DNA of 64,000 nucleotides from NCBI RefSeq assembly GCF_003610895.1, contig NZ_MCAS01000015.1:62001-126000 (forward strand), written 5' to 3'. Both the position numbers and the translations under genes were made by a program. Below, in pieces: positions 41,312 through 49,678 of the stretch (positions within the stretch are counted from its first letter, which is position 1; the number at the start of each line of letters is the position of its first letter). The notes under the pieces were generated by a model. That model was not told the origin of the DNA and did not search any database. It saw only the letters and a program-made list of their open reading frames with translations. This DNA comes from Paraburkholderia fungorum (GTDB taxonomy: Bacteria > Pseudomonadota > Gammaproteobacteria > Burkholderiales > Burkholderiaceae).

Positions 41312-42907
41312 GTGAAAAGTTCTATACAACGGAACATCGGGCCAGTCGCGCTGTTGCTGACCGGTTTGGGTTCGATCATCGGATCGGGCTGGCTGTTCGG
41401 CGCGTGGAAGGCTGCAAAAATTGCCGGGCCTGCAGCCATTTGTGCATGGGTGATCGGTGCGGTGGTGATTCTCGCAATTGCACTGACCTACGCCGAACTG
41501 GGCGCGATGTTCCCGGAGTCAGGCGGCATGGTGCGCTACGCGCGCTATTCGCACGGCGCGCTGGTTGGTTTCATTAGCGCGTGGGCGAACTGGATCGCTA
41601 TTGTCTCGGTGATTCCAATCGAAGCTGAAGCTTCCATTCAATATATGAGTACCTGGCCGTATCCATGGGCGCATGCGCTATTCGTGGATGGGTCATTAAC
41701 GACCAATGGGCTATTGCTGTCAGCGGCCCTGGTGATCATTTACTTCCTGCTGAACTACTGGGGCGTCAAGCTGTTTGCGCGCGCCAATTCGGCAATCACG
41801 ATTTTCAAGTTCCTGATTCCGGGTGCGACGATCGCGGGTCTCATGCTGACGGGCTTCCACAAGGAAAACTTCGGCGAAGCGAGCACCTTCGCGCCGTACG
41901 GCTGGTCGGCTGTGCTGACGGCCGTGTCGACGAGCGGTATCGTGTTCGCGTTCAACGGTTTCCAGAGCCCGATCAACCTCGCGGGTGAAGCGCGCAATCC
42001 GGCCAAGAGCGTGCCGTTCGCGGTGATCGGCTCGATCCTGCTGGCGCTGGTGATCTACGTGCTGCTGCAGGTCGCGTATATCGGCGCGGTGAATCCGAGC
42101 GACGTGATGAAGGGCTGGAGCCACTTCAACTTCGCCTCGCCGTTTGCCGAACTGGCAATCGCGTTGAACCTGAACTGGCTGGCTATCCTGCTGTACGTCG
42201 ACGCGTTTGTCAGCCCGAGCGGTACCGGCACGACCTACATGGCGACCACTACGCGCATGATCTACGCCATGGAGCGCAACAACACGATGCCGAAGATGTT
42301 CGGCAACGTGCACCCGTTCTACGGCGTGCCGCGCCAGGCAATGTGGTTCAACCTGCTGGTGTCGTTCATTTTCCTGTTTTTCTTCCGCGGCTGGAGTTCG
42401 TTGGCGGCGGTGATCTCGGTCGCGACCGTGATCTCGTACCTGACTGGCCCGATCAGCCTGATGGCACTGCGCCGCGCGGCGACGGATCTGGAGCGCCCGC
42501 TGCACATTCCCGGCATGAAGCTGATTGCGCCGTTCGCTTTCGTGTGCGCGTCGCTGATCCTGTACTGGGCGAAGTGGCCGCTGACCGGCGAAATCATTCT
42601 GCTGATGATTGTCGCGCTGCCGGTCTACTTTTACTTCCAGGCGAAGTCGGGTTTCGGCGGCTGGGGGCGTGACCTGAAGGCCGCATGGTGGCTCGTGGCC
42701 TACCTGCCGGTGATGGCGATCCTGTCGCTGATCGGCAGCAAGGAATTCGGCGGCCGCGGTCTTCTGCCGTACGGCTGGGACATGCTGGTGGTGGCCGTGT
42801 TCTCGCTGGTGTTCTACTACTGGGGCGTCCATAGCGGTTACCGCTCGGACTACCTCGAAGAGCGTCAGACGCACGACGAAGTGCTCGAAGGCATGGGCGC
42901 GCATTAA
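41312..42907 (+). CDS. APC family amino acid/polyamine permease
   Basis: A 531-residue, about twelve-helix permease with the APC entry motif G-L-G-S-I-I-G-S-G-W-L-F-G and the E-A-R-N-P segment after helix 6. It probably imports an amino acid or amine by proton symport; the substrate is not evident. I choose GTG at 41312 because AGGAG lies six bases before it. An open frame continues upstream through the structured repeat to 41255, adding nineteen residues if used. Confidence 0.88.
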   Translation: MKSSIQRNIGPVALLLTGLGSIIGSGWLFGAWKAAKIAGPAAICAWVIGAVVILAIALTYAELGAMFPESGGMVRYARYSHGALVGFISAWANWIAIVSVIPIEAEASIQYMSTWPYPWAHALFVDGSLTTNGLLLSAALVIIYFLLNYWGVKLFARANSAITIFKFLIPGATIAGLMLTGFHKENFGEASTFAPYGWSAVLTAVSTSGIVFAFNGFQSPINLAGEARNPAKSVPFAVIGSILLALVIYVLLQVAYIGAVNPSDVMKGWSHFNFASPFAELAIALNLNWLAILLYVDAFVSPSGTGTTYMATTTRMIYAMERNNTMPKMFGNVHPFYGVPRQAMWFNLLVSFIFLFFFRGWSSLAAVISVATVISYLTGPISLMALRRAATDLERPLHIPGMKLIAPFAFVCASLILYWAKWPLTGEIILLMIVALPVYFYFQAKSGFGGWGRDLKAAWWLVAYLPVMAILSLIGSKEFGGRGLLPYGWDMLVVAVFSLVFYYWGVHSGYRSDYLEERQTHDEVLEGMGAH

Positions 42908-42951
42908 GTCTTAAGCCTGGCTGCCGGACCGCCCTGGTCCGGCGCCGCATG

Positions 42952-42988
42952 AAAAAAGCCCGCCTGAGAAACTCAGGCGGGCTTTTTT
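42952..42988. terminator. Bidirectional terminator after the APC permease
   Basis: A 17-bp stem (42952-42968 with 42972-42988), AAA loop, A6 on the left and T6 on the right. It is shared with the convergent dioxygenase gene. Confidence 0.93.
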
Positions 42989-43059
42989 GTTGGCGGCGTT
43001 ACGGTCGTTTCGGTCCTGAATGGGCGCTTTGGTGGCGCTTCGATAGCGCTCGGGTCGAG

Positions 43060-43845
43060 TCAGGCGGTGCCGAACACGTAATTCGTCATCGCGAGCGAGC
43101 GCTGATAGGTTCCGAGCGACTGGATGGTCAGCGAGTAATTGTCGTCCGCCGCACCCAGCGCCGCGAATACCGGCAGCAGGTGCTCGTCGGTCGGATGCAT
43201 CAGCACCGCGTGCGGCGCCTGACGGCGGTAGTCGAGCAGCGCGTCGATGTCGTGTGCGGCGAGCCTGGCCTCGAACCAGTCGGTGAATTCGGCCACGCGC
43301 GGATCAGCGTCTTCCGGGCGCGCGGAAAAATCCGCCGCGCGCAGGTTATGCGTGATCTGGCCGGAACCGATCACCATCACGCCGTTGTCTTTCAGCGAGC
43401 GCAGCGCGCGACCCACGCGGAAGTGATGGGCGGCGTCCATGTGCGGCTGGATCGACAACTGTGCGACGGGCACGTCGGCTTGCGGGAACATCAGCAGCAT
43501 CGGCACCCAGGCACCGTGATCGAGTCCATGCGGTTCGCCGGCGGTGAGGATGCCGTGCTCGCCGAGCAGTGCGGCGGCCTGGCGAGCCACATCGGGTGCG
43601 CCCGGGGCAGGGTATTGAATCTCGTACAACTGACGCGGGAAGCCGTAGAAATCGTGAATGGTTTCCGGTGCCGTGGACGTGCTTGCCACCGGCTGCGCTG
43701 TGCCCCAGTGGGCCGACAGCATCAGCACGGCTTCGGGCCGCGGCAATTGCGCCGACAACGTGCCGAATTCGGCGGACGGCAGCGAAGGGTCGATCGGCAG
43801 CGTAGGCGCGCCGTGGGAGAGGAACAGCGACGGTAAGCGATTCAT
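43060..43845 (-). CDS. Class III extradiol ring-cleavage dioxygenase (DODA/YgiD-like)
   Basis: A 261-residue LigB-superfamily protein beginning M-N-R-L-P-S-L-F-L-S-H-G-A-P-T, with A-H-W, G-L-D-H-G-A-W-V-P and G-S-G-Q-I-T-H-N-L; the histidines are the expected metal ligands. YgiD/DODA members act on catecholic substrates such as L-DOPA in plants; the bacterial substrate here is unknown. The start at 43845 drops an 85-residue extension with no similarity. Confidence 0.88.
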   Translation of the reverse strand: MNRLPSLFLSHGAPTLPIDPSLPSAEFGTLSAQLPRPEAVLMLSAHWGTAQPVASTSTAPETIHDFYGFPRQLYEIQYPAPGAPDVARQAAALLGEHGILTAGEPHGLDHGAWVPMLLMFPQADVPVAQLSIQPHMDAAHHFRVGRALRSLKDNGVMVIGSGQITHNLRAADFSARPEDADPRVAEFTDWFEARLAAHDIDALLDYRRQAPHAVLMHPTDEHLLPVFAALGAADDNYSLTIQSLGTYQRSLAMTNYVFGTA

Positions 43846-44026
43846 GGCAGCAACTTCGCCGCGGGAGCGCGGCGTGGAAGTGGGGTTGCTATCAATATAG
43901 GTCCGTACTTCCGTTTGATAAACGGGTGAAAACGGAATTGATTGTGTCGCAGGTGTTATTAATGACCGTGTGGCGCGGTGTGGCGATTCGCGCCACGCAT
44001 TGAGCAGGCGGCTTATGCTCCGCCGG

Positions 44027-44626
44027 TTATTCCTGCGTGCCGCGCAATCCTTGCCATACCGGCGACATGGCCGGTCCCAGCGCGAAGAGGTCCAGTACAC
44101 GCGCCACCGTGTGATCGACCATTTCGTCGATTGTGGCGGGCTGGTTGTAGAAAGCGGGCAAGGGCGGGAAGATCACGCCGCCCATTTCGGTGACGGCCGT
44201 CATGTTGCGCAGATGCGCGAGATTGAACGGCGTTTCGCGCACGAGAAGCACGAGCCGGCGGCGCTCCTTGAGCGTGACATCGGCGGCGCGGGTGATCAGG
44301 TTGTCGGAAAAACCGTGCGCGACGCTTGCAAGCGTCTTCATCGAGCAGGGTGCGACGACCATGCCTTCGGTGGCAAACGAGCCGGACGCGATACTCGCGC
44401 CGACATCGCGCACCGAGTGGACGACATCCGCGAGCGGATGCACGTCTTCTTTGCTCAACTGGAGTTCGTGCTGGATATTGAGCCAGCCCGCGCTCGAAAT
44501 CAGCAGATGGCTCTCGACGCCGCCCAGCCTGCGCAACGTCTCGAGCAGCCGGATGCCGTAGATGGCGCCGGTCGCGCCGGTGATCGCAACGATCAGCCGG
44601 CGTGGCGCCGCAGCGCGTGTTTCCAT
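44027..44626 (-). CDS. ubiX: Flavin prenyltransferase UbiX
   Basis: UbiX makes prenylated FMN, the cofactor of the UbiD decarboxylase in ubiquinone synthesis. The 199-residue flavoprotein has I-T-G-A-T-G-A-I-Y-G-I-R-L near the N-terminus, A-P-C-S-M-K-T-L-A and R-E-T-P-F-N-L-A-H-L. No ubiD is present in this window. A UbiH-family hydroxylase of the same pathway is encoded at the end of the window. Confidence 0.94.
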   Translation of the reverse strand: METRAAAPRRLIVAITGATGAIYGIRLLETLRRLGGVESHLLISSAGWLNIQHELQLSKEDVHPLADVVHSVRDVGASIASGSFATEGMVVAPCSMKTLASVAHGFSDNLITRAADVTLKERRRLVLLVRETPFNLAHLRNMTAVTEMGGVIFPPLPAFYNQPATIDEMVDHTVARVLDLFALGPAMSPVWQGLRGTQE

Positions 44627-44660
44627 GGCTCGCGGCGCCCTAACGATGGACGACGAACGT

Positions 44661-44972
44661 TCAGGCCGCAGCGAACAGTTGCTGCAGTTCGCCCGATTCG
44701 TACATTTCCATCATGATGTCCGAGCCGCCGACGAATTCGCCCTTCACGTAGAGCTGCGGAATGGTCGGCCAGTTCGAGAACTGCTTGATGCCCTGGCGGA
44801 CTTCGTCGTCTTCGAGCACGTTGACGGTCTTGATTTCGCCGACGCCGCACGCTTTCAGGATCTGGATGGCGCGGCCGGAGAAGCCGCACATCGGGAACTG
44901 GGCGGTGCCCTTCATGAAGAGCACGACGTTGTTTTCGTCGACGATTTGCTTGATGCGTTGTTGCGTATCCAT
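44661..44972 (-). CDS. grxD: Monothiol glutaredoxin GrxD
   Basis: A 103-residue monothiol glutaredoxin with the C-G-F-S active site (Cys29), K-G-T-A-Q-F-P before it and W-P-T-I-P-Q-L-Y / G-G-S-D for glutathione binding. It carries 2Fe-2S clusters with BolA partners such as the ibaG product at 9793. It lies between ubiX and prmC on the same strand. The ATG at 44972 gives the normal length. Confidence 0.95.
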   Translation of the reverse strand: MDTQQRIKQIVDENNVVLFMKGTAQFPMCGFSGRAIQILKACGVGEIKTVNVLEDDEVRQGIKQFSNWPTIPQLYVKGEFVGGSDIMMEMYESGELQQLFAAA

Positions 44973-45085
44973 GACTGACCTTGCGGTTCCGTTATGTGTA
45001 GGGAATAGGCTGAAATGATAGCGGATTTCGCTAAGACCGGCCGAGACTCGCTTGCCGCCCCGCCGATTCAGGCGGTTCATCGAGG

Positions 45086-45928
45086 TCAGCCGGGCCACTG
45101 CCCGCCGCTGATTCGCTCGATGCCGGCAAGATCGCGCTCCGAGCGGACCTGTGCAAAACCCTGCGCCGTCAGCAGGGCGCGCACGGCTTCGGCCTGATCG
45201 TATCCGTGTTCGATCCACAATACGCCGTTGGCGGCCAGACGTGCAGGTGCACCCGCAACGATCTGGCGGATCGCGCTGAGCCCGTCGGCTTCGTCGGTGA
45301 GCGCGCCGCGTGGTTCGAAGCGCAGATCGCCTTCCGTCAGATGCGGATCGCCGCTCGCGATATAGGGCGGATTGCTGACGATCACGTCAAAGCGCAGCGC
45401 CGTGTCGAGCGAGCCATACCAGTCGCTTTGCTGCAATGTCACGGCGCCGCCGGGGCGCCGGGCATCCAGCAGGCGTGCGGCGTTGCGTGCGGCCACTGCC
45501 AGCGCTTCGGCGGAGCGATCCAGCGCCCAGACCTGTGCATCGGGCCGCATCGACGCAATCGCCGCGGCAATCGCACCGGTGCCGGTGCCCAGATCGAGCA
45601 CGCGCGGCCGCGAGATGTTTTCCAGCGCCGCCAACGCCGTTTCGACCAGCAATTCGGTTTCGGGACGTGGAATCAGCACGTCCGGCGTCACTTCAAAATC
45701 GAGCCCGAAAAATTCGCGCACGCCGACCAGTTGCGCCACCGGCTCACCGGCGACACGCCGCGCTTCCATGGCCCGGTAGCGCTCAACAATCGCGTGATCG
45801 AGCGCTTCTTCGCTGCGCGTAATCAACTGTGTATGCCGCCAGCCGAGCACGTGCGTGAGCAGAATCCGCGCTTCGAGCGGCGGCAGTGGCGAGGCGCGCA
45901 GGAGCGCGGCGGGCGTAACCGAGTCCAT
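45086..45928 (-). CDS. prmC: Peptide chain release factor N5-glutamine methyltransferase PrmC
   Basis: PrmC methylates the Gln of the GGQ motif of release factors. The 280-residue enzyme has an N-terminal helical domain, motif I V-L-D-L-G-T-G-T-G-A and the substrate-binding N-P-P-Y (V-S-N-P-P-Y-I). Its substrate gene prfA lies immediately upstream in the transcript, six bases away. Confidence 0.95.
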   Translation of the reverse strand: MDSVTPAALLRASPLPPLEARILLTHVLGWRHTQLITRSEEALDHAIVERYRAMEARRVAGEPVAQLVGVREFFGLDFEVTPDVLIPRPETELLVETALAALENISRPRVLDLGTGTGAIAAAIASMRPDAQVWALDRSAEALAVAARNAARLLDARRPGGAVTLQQSDWYGSLDTALRFDVIVSNPPYIASGDPHLTEGDLRFEPRGALTDEADGLSAIRQIVAGAPARLAANGVLWIEHGYDQAEAVRALLTAQGFAQVRSERDLAGIERISGGQWPG

Positions 45929-45934
45929 CCGCGC

Positions 45935-47017
45935 TTAGTCCGCGTCGCCCAGCGATGCCAGCAGCTCGGCCTGATGCTCGCTGACGAGAGCCGCGATCAA
46001 TTCGTCGAGATCGCCGTCCATGATTGCGTCGAGGCGATACAGCGTCAGATTGATCCGGTGATCCGTCAGACGTCCTTGCGGGAAGTTGTAGGTGCGAATC
46101 CGCTCCGAACGATCGCCCGAACCGATCAGGCTCTTACGGGTTGCGGCTTCTTTCGCCTGCTGCTCGTGCGACTGCTTGTCCTTGATGCGCGCGGCCAGCA
46201 CCTTCAGCGCACGATCCTTGTTCTTGTGCTGCGAGCGGTCGTCCTGACATTCCACCACGATGCCGGTGGGCAAGTGCGTGACGCGTACGGCCGAGTCCGT
46301 CTTGTTGATGTGCTGCCCGCCCGCGCCCGACGCGCGGAAGGTGTCGATGCGCAGATCGGCCGGATTGATCTCGACTTCGCCGATCTCGTCCGCTTCCGGC
46401 ATGACCGCGACCGTGCACGCCGATGTGTGGATGCGGCCCTGCGTCTCGGTGGCCGGTACGCGTTGCACGCGATGGCCGCCCGACTCGAACTTGAGCTTGG
46501 AATAGGCCGCAACGCCTGCGATCCGCACGATCACTTCCTTGTAGCCGCCAAGATCCGATTCGCTCGCCGACATCATTTCCACTTGCCAGCGATTGCGCTC
46601 GGCATAGCGCAGGTACATGCGCAGCAGATCACCGGCAAACAGCGCGGACTCGTCGCCGCCCGTGCCGGCCCGGATTTCGACGAAGATGTTGCGGTCGTCG
46701 TTCGGGTCTTTCGGCAGCAGCATTTTTTGCAATTCCGCGCCGATTTTTTCCATCCGCTCGCGCGACGTGCGAATTTCGTCTTCCGCGAAATCGCGCATCG
46801 AGGCGTCGGCCAGGAGTTCCTGAGCGGTCGCCGCGTCGGTCATCGCCTGGCGCCATAGCGCGTAATGTTCGACGATGGGTCCAAGCTCGGCGTGCTCGCG
46901 TGTGAGCTTGCGGTATTGGTCGAGATTCGAGGTAATGTCCTCGCGGCTCAACAGGTCGTTCAGTTCGGCCAGCCGGGTAGTGAGCTGGTCGAGCTTGCGT
47001 TGCATGCTCGTTTTCAT
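45935..47017 (-). CDS. prfA: Peptide chain release factor 1
   Basis: RF1 reads UAA and UAG stop codons. The 360-residue protein shows the G-G-Q catalytic motif in G-A-G-G-Q-H-I-N-K-T and the codon-recognition P-A-T tripeptide (R-V-P-A-T-E-T-Q). The order hemA-prfA-prmC is widely conserved. M-K-T-S-M-Q is taken as the start; the second Met four residues later is also possible. Confidence 0.96.
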   Translation of the reverse strand: MKTSMQRKLDQLTTRLAELNDLLSREDITSNLDQYRKLTREHAELGPIVEHYALWRQAMTDAATAQELLADASMRDFAEDEIRTSRERMEKIGAELQKMLLPKDPNDDRNIFVEIRAGTGGDESALFAGDLLRMYLRYAERNRWQVEMMSASESDLGGYKEVIVRIAGVAAYSKLKFESGGHRVQRVPATETQGRIHTSACTVAVMPEADEIGEVEINPADLRIDTFRASGAGGQHINKTDSAVRVTHLPTGIVVECQDDRSQHKNKDRALKVLAARIKDKQSHEQQAKEAATRKSLIGSGDRSERIRTYNFPQGRLTDHRINLTLYRLDAIMDGDLDELIAALVSEHQAELLASLGDAD

Positions 47018-47139
47018 CGGACGGGTATCGGAGCGGACTCCGGCAAGGACGACGACTAGGGGAGTGGGCAGATGCCCTGGTCAGAAGCATGTCGCGGGCC
47101 ACCGGGGATGGCGCGGACGGTGCGGCGGTGGCTGCGCCG

Positions 47140-48426
47140 CTAACGCTCCGTGGAACCGGAGTGTTTATAGAAACCGCTCATCAATTCAATGAGCGTGTCA
47201 CGGTTCTCACTGCTCGCGCGATTGAGCGCATGCGTGGGGCCGTGGATCAGTTTATTGGTGAGCGCCTGGGACAGCGCTTCGAGTACCGCCGCCGGGTCGT
47301 CGCCGCGAGCGAGCATTTTCTGCGCGCGTTCGACTTCTGCGCGACGCAGCACGTCGGCCTGCGTATGCATGTGACGGATCACGGGCACGATGCTGCGCGC
47401 GTCGAGCCACTGCATGAAATTCTGCACGCGTGTTTCGATGATCGCCTCGGCCTGTGCCACCGCGGCTTGCCGCGACGCATTGCCTTCGCGGACGATCGCG
47501 CCGAGGTCGTCGACGGTGTAGAGGAACACGTCTTCGAGCTGGCCGACTTCGGGTTCGATATCGCGCGGCACGGCCAGATCGACCATGAAAATCGGCCGGT
47601 GGCGGCGCGCTTTCACGGCCCGCTCGACCGCGCCGAGACCGATGATAGGCAGGGTGGAGGCGGTACACGACACGATAATGTCGAACTCGTGCATGCGCGC
47701 GGGCAGTTCCGAGAGCGGAATGGCCCGGCCGTTGAAGCGTTCGGCGAGGCGGGTGCCGCGCTCGGCGGTGCGATTGGCGACGACGAGCTCACGTGGCTGC
47801 TGCGCGGCGAAGTGCGTAGCGCACAACTCGATCATCTCGCCCGCGCCGATGAACAGCACGCGCTGGTTCGAGACCTTGTCGAAAATCCGCTGTGCGAGCC
47901 GGACGGCGGCAGCCGCCATGGAAACCGACTGCGCGCCGATTTCGGTCGTGCTGCGCACTTCCTTCGCAACGGCGAAGGTGCGCTGGAACAACTGGTTCAG
48001 ATAGGTGCCGAGCGCGCCGGCTTCAGATGCCGTGCGCACCGCGTCCTTCATTTGTCCGACGATTTGAGTCTCGCCCAGCACCATCGAATCCAGCCCCGAC
48101 GCGACACGAAATGCATGGCGCACGGCTTCCGACTGCGGCAATGCATAGACATGCGGCGCGAGTTCGTCGATGGGCAGGTTGTGGTATTTCGAGAACCACT
48201 GGATCGCGGCTTCACGCGCGGCCTGGTCGTCGGTCGCGCAGTAGAGTTCGGTACGGTTGCAGGTGGACAGAATCGCCGCTTCCGGCGCCGTGCGGGCGGT
48301 GCGGCCAAGCCAGACGCTCTTGAAGGTGTCCAGTGCAGGCTTGATCTGTTCGAGCGGAAACGCCACGCGTTCGCGCAAGGCGACAGGCGCAGTGTGGTGA
48401 TTGATTCCGATCGTTAGAAGCTGCAT
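47140..48426 (-). CDS. hemA: Glutamyl-tRNA reductase HemA
   Basis: HemA reduces glutamyl-tRNA to glutamate 1-semialdehyde, the first step of C5 tetrapyrrole synthesis. The 428-residue protein has the catalytic Cys56 (S-T-C-N-R-T-E), G-E-T-Q-I-V-G-Q and NADPH-binding I-G-A-G-E-M. A TATAAT on the minus strand at 48452-48457 gives its own promoter just after the response-regulator stop, leaving a short leader. Confidence 0.96.
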   Translation of the reverse strand: MQLLTIGINHHTAPVALRERVAFPLEQIKPALDTFKSVWLGRTARTAPEAAILSTCNRTELYCATDDQAAREAAIQWFSKYHNLPIDELAPHVYALPQSEAVRHAFRVASGLDSMVLGETQIVGQMKDAVRTASEAGALGTYLNQLFQRTFAVAKEVRSTTEIGAQSVSMAAAAVRLAQRIFDKVSNQRVLFIGAGEMIELCATHFAAQQPRELVVANRTAERGTRLAERFNGRAIPLSELPARMHEFDIIVSCTASTLPIIGLGAVERAVKARRHRPIFMVDLAVPRDIEPEVGQLEDVFLYTVDDLGAIVREGNASRQAAVAQAEAIIETRVQNFMQWLDARSIVPVIRHMHTQADVLRRAEVERAQKMLARGDDPAAVLEALSQALTNKLIHGPTHALNRASSENRDTLIELMSGFYKHSGSTER

Positions 48427-48451
48427 ATGGGGCGCTATGGTTTAGCCCAAT

Positions 48452-48457
48452 ATTATA
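48452..48457 (-). promoter_or_regulatory. -10 element of hemA
   Basis: TATAAT on the minus strand, 25 bases before the hemA start codon and touching the stop of the response-regulator gene. The -35 region is poor. Confidence 0.5.
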
Positions 48458-49199
48458 GCGTTTTCGTAATTCTTTCATTCTGCGCGCGTGATCCGGCCTC
48501 CACAACCGCTTCCGGCGCGATCGCGTCGAGCTGATAGCCGTAGCCATAAAGCGGCGTCAGGCAATAACCGTGCTCCGGGCGCAACTGCAATTTGGTCCGT
48601 ACGCGCGATGCGTGCGTGTCGACCGAGCGCGACTTTACGTCGCGCCGGCGTGTCCAAACGGTTTCGAGAATATGCGCGCGCGACACCGGTCGCGACAGAT
48701 TGGTAAAAAGCAGCAGCGCAAAGCGGAATTCCTTCGGCGTCAGCGCGACCGTTTGATTCCGGAACGTGACGGCAAACCGTGCCGCGTCGAACGCGTAGCT
48801 GCCGAAGGTGTCGCGCCGCCGGTTGGGCGGCCGCCGCCAGCCTGCGCGGCGCAGCAGCGCGTCTACCCGGGCCAGCATTTCCGGACCACGGACCGGTTTG
48901 GTGAGGCAGTCGTCGGCGCCGGCGTGCAGCGCGGCGACGATCTGGCTCTCACGTGGCTCCGACAGCAGCATGATCACCGGCAAGCCCGGCAGGATGGAGC
49001 GGGCGCGCGGGATCACATCTTCGGCGCAATGGTCGCCAGCCCAGCCCTCGGTGATGAGAAGATCGAAGAACTCGTCGTCGGCGCGATCCAGGAACGACGT
49101 GCTCGTGGTGAAGTGCTGGCACGCGTGGCCGCCAGCGAAGATCAGCCGGCTGACCAGGGTGGCGTGCCGAAGGTCCGGCTCGATAAGGGCGATTTGCAT
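48453..49199 (-). CDS. Atypical OmpR-type response regulator with Glu at the phosphorylation site
   Basis: A 248-residue protein with an N-terminal receiver domain (to about 115) and a C-terminal OmpR-type winged helix (A-L-T-P-K-E-F-R-F-A-L-L...R-S-V-D-T-H). In the receiver the canonical D-L-x-L-L-D reads D-L-L-I-T-E, so Glu51 stands where the phosphoacceptor Asp should be; one of the two N-terminal acidic positions is Pro. The conserved Lys (L-T-K-P) is kept. No sensor kinase is adjacent. It may work without phosphorylation or be locked in an active-like state. Confidence 0.87.
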   Translation of the reverse strand: MQIALIEPDLRHATLVSRLIFAGGHACQHFTTSTSFLDRADDEFFDLLITEGWAGDHCAEDVIPRARSILPGLPVIMLLSEPRESQIVAALHAGADDCLTKPVRGPEMLARVDALLRRAGWRRPPNRRRDTFGSYAFDAARFAVTFRNQTVALTPKEFRFALLLFTNLSRPVSRAHILETVWTRRRDVKSRSVDTHASRVRTKLQLRPEHGYCLTPLYGYGYQLDAIAPEAVVEAGSRAQNERITKTL

Positions 49200-49339
49200 G
49201 GCGCGCTGTCAGCGTGGCAATGACCAGGGACCAGGCTTATCCGTAAGGCTTACAGCTTGCCTAACATCACCCCGACCCCCTAAACTCAACCGCTATGCGG
49301 AAAGCGCCGTGCTGAACCTCTATAGTTAATGAGAAGAAA

Positions 49340-49405
49340 ATGCTAGCTGTCGTGGCTTCATGCGCCCATGAGACGAATCTGAATCTGCGCGAGATCTGTC
49401 GCTAA
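49340..49405 (+). CDS. Candidate 21-residue ORF coupled to the downstream membrane protein
   Basis: A 21-codon frame opens at an ATG preceded by GAGAAG and ends in TAA that overlaps the next gene's ATG (TAATG at 49403-49407). The downstream gene has no clear ribosome-binding site, so coupling would explain its translation. The peptide has no recognised family. TATAGT at 49321-49326 could be a -10. Confidence 0.3.
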   Translation: MLAVVASCAHETNLNLREICR

Positions 49406-49659
49406 TGGGGTGGCCCGGAATCCTGGTGCTGGGCGTGGTGATCGGTCTCGCGGGCTGGTGGCTGCATCCGCTGCGCCGTTCGAGCCGTGTCCCATGGTGG
49501 GGGGCGTTACTGGCCGGCGTGGTGGGCGCGGGTGTCGCGCGCATGGCCGGCAATGTGGTTGGTCTCTTTCATGATGGCGATACGCTCGAATGGCCGGTAT
49601 GTACCGGCGTCGCGTTGATCGCCGTTGCCGTGACGGTCGGCTTGTTGTCCCGTCGATGA
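49405..49659 (+). CDS. Small three-helix membrane protein (GlsB/YeaQ/YmgE-like)
   Basis: An 84-residue protein made of three Gly/Ala-rich hydrophobic segments (about residues 4-20, 31-50 and 64-81). G-I-L-V-L-G-V-V-I-G-L-A-G-W-W-L-H-P-L at the start resembles transglycosylase-associated/YeaQ proteins, whose function is not known. No ribosome-binding site is evident before the ATG; see the overlapping 21-codon ORF. Confidence 0.7.
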   Translation: MGWPGILVLGVVIGLAGWWLHPLRRSSRVPWWGALLAGVVGAGVARMAGNVVGLFHDGDTLEWPVCTGVALIAVAVTVGLLSRR

Positions 49660-49678
49660 ATACTTGCAGGTGACTCCG

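Noticed and set aside
41720..42904. A 394-codon minus-strand frame opposite the APC permease
   Set aside because: Shadow frame; the plus strand encodes a full permease with twelve helices.
44131..44143. A short match to the 37-nt repeat inside ubiX
   Set aside because: Only about 12 bases agree and they encode conserved ubiX residues; this is coincidence.
45206..46858. A 550-codon plus-strand frame across prmC and prfA
   Set aside because: Antisense shadow of two clearly recognised genes; no similarity, and its composition is typical of reversed high-GC coding sequence.
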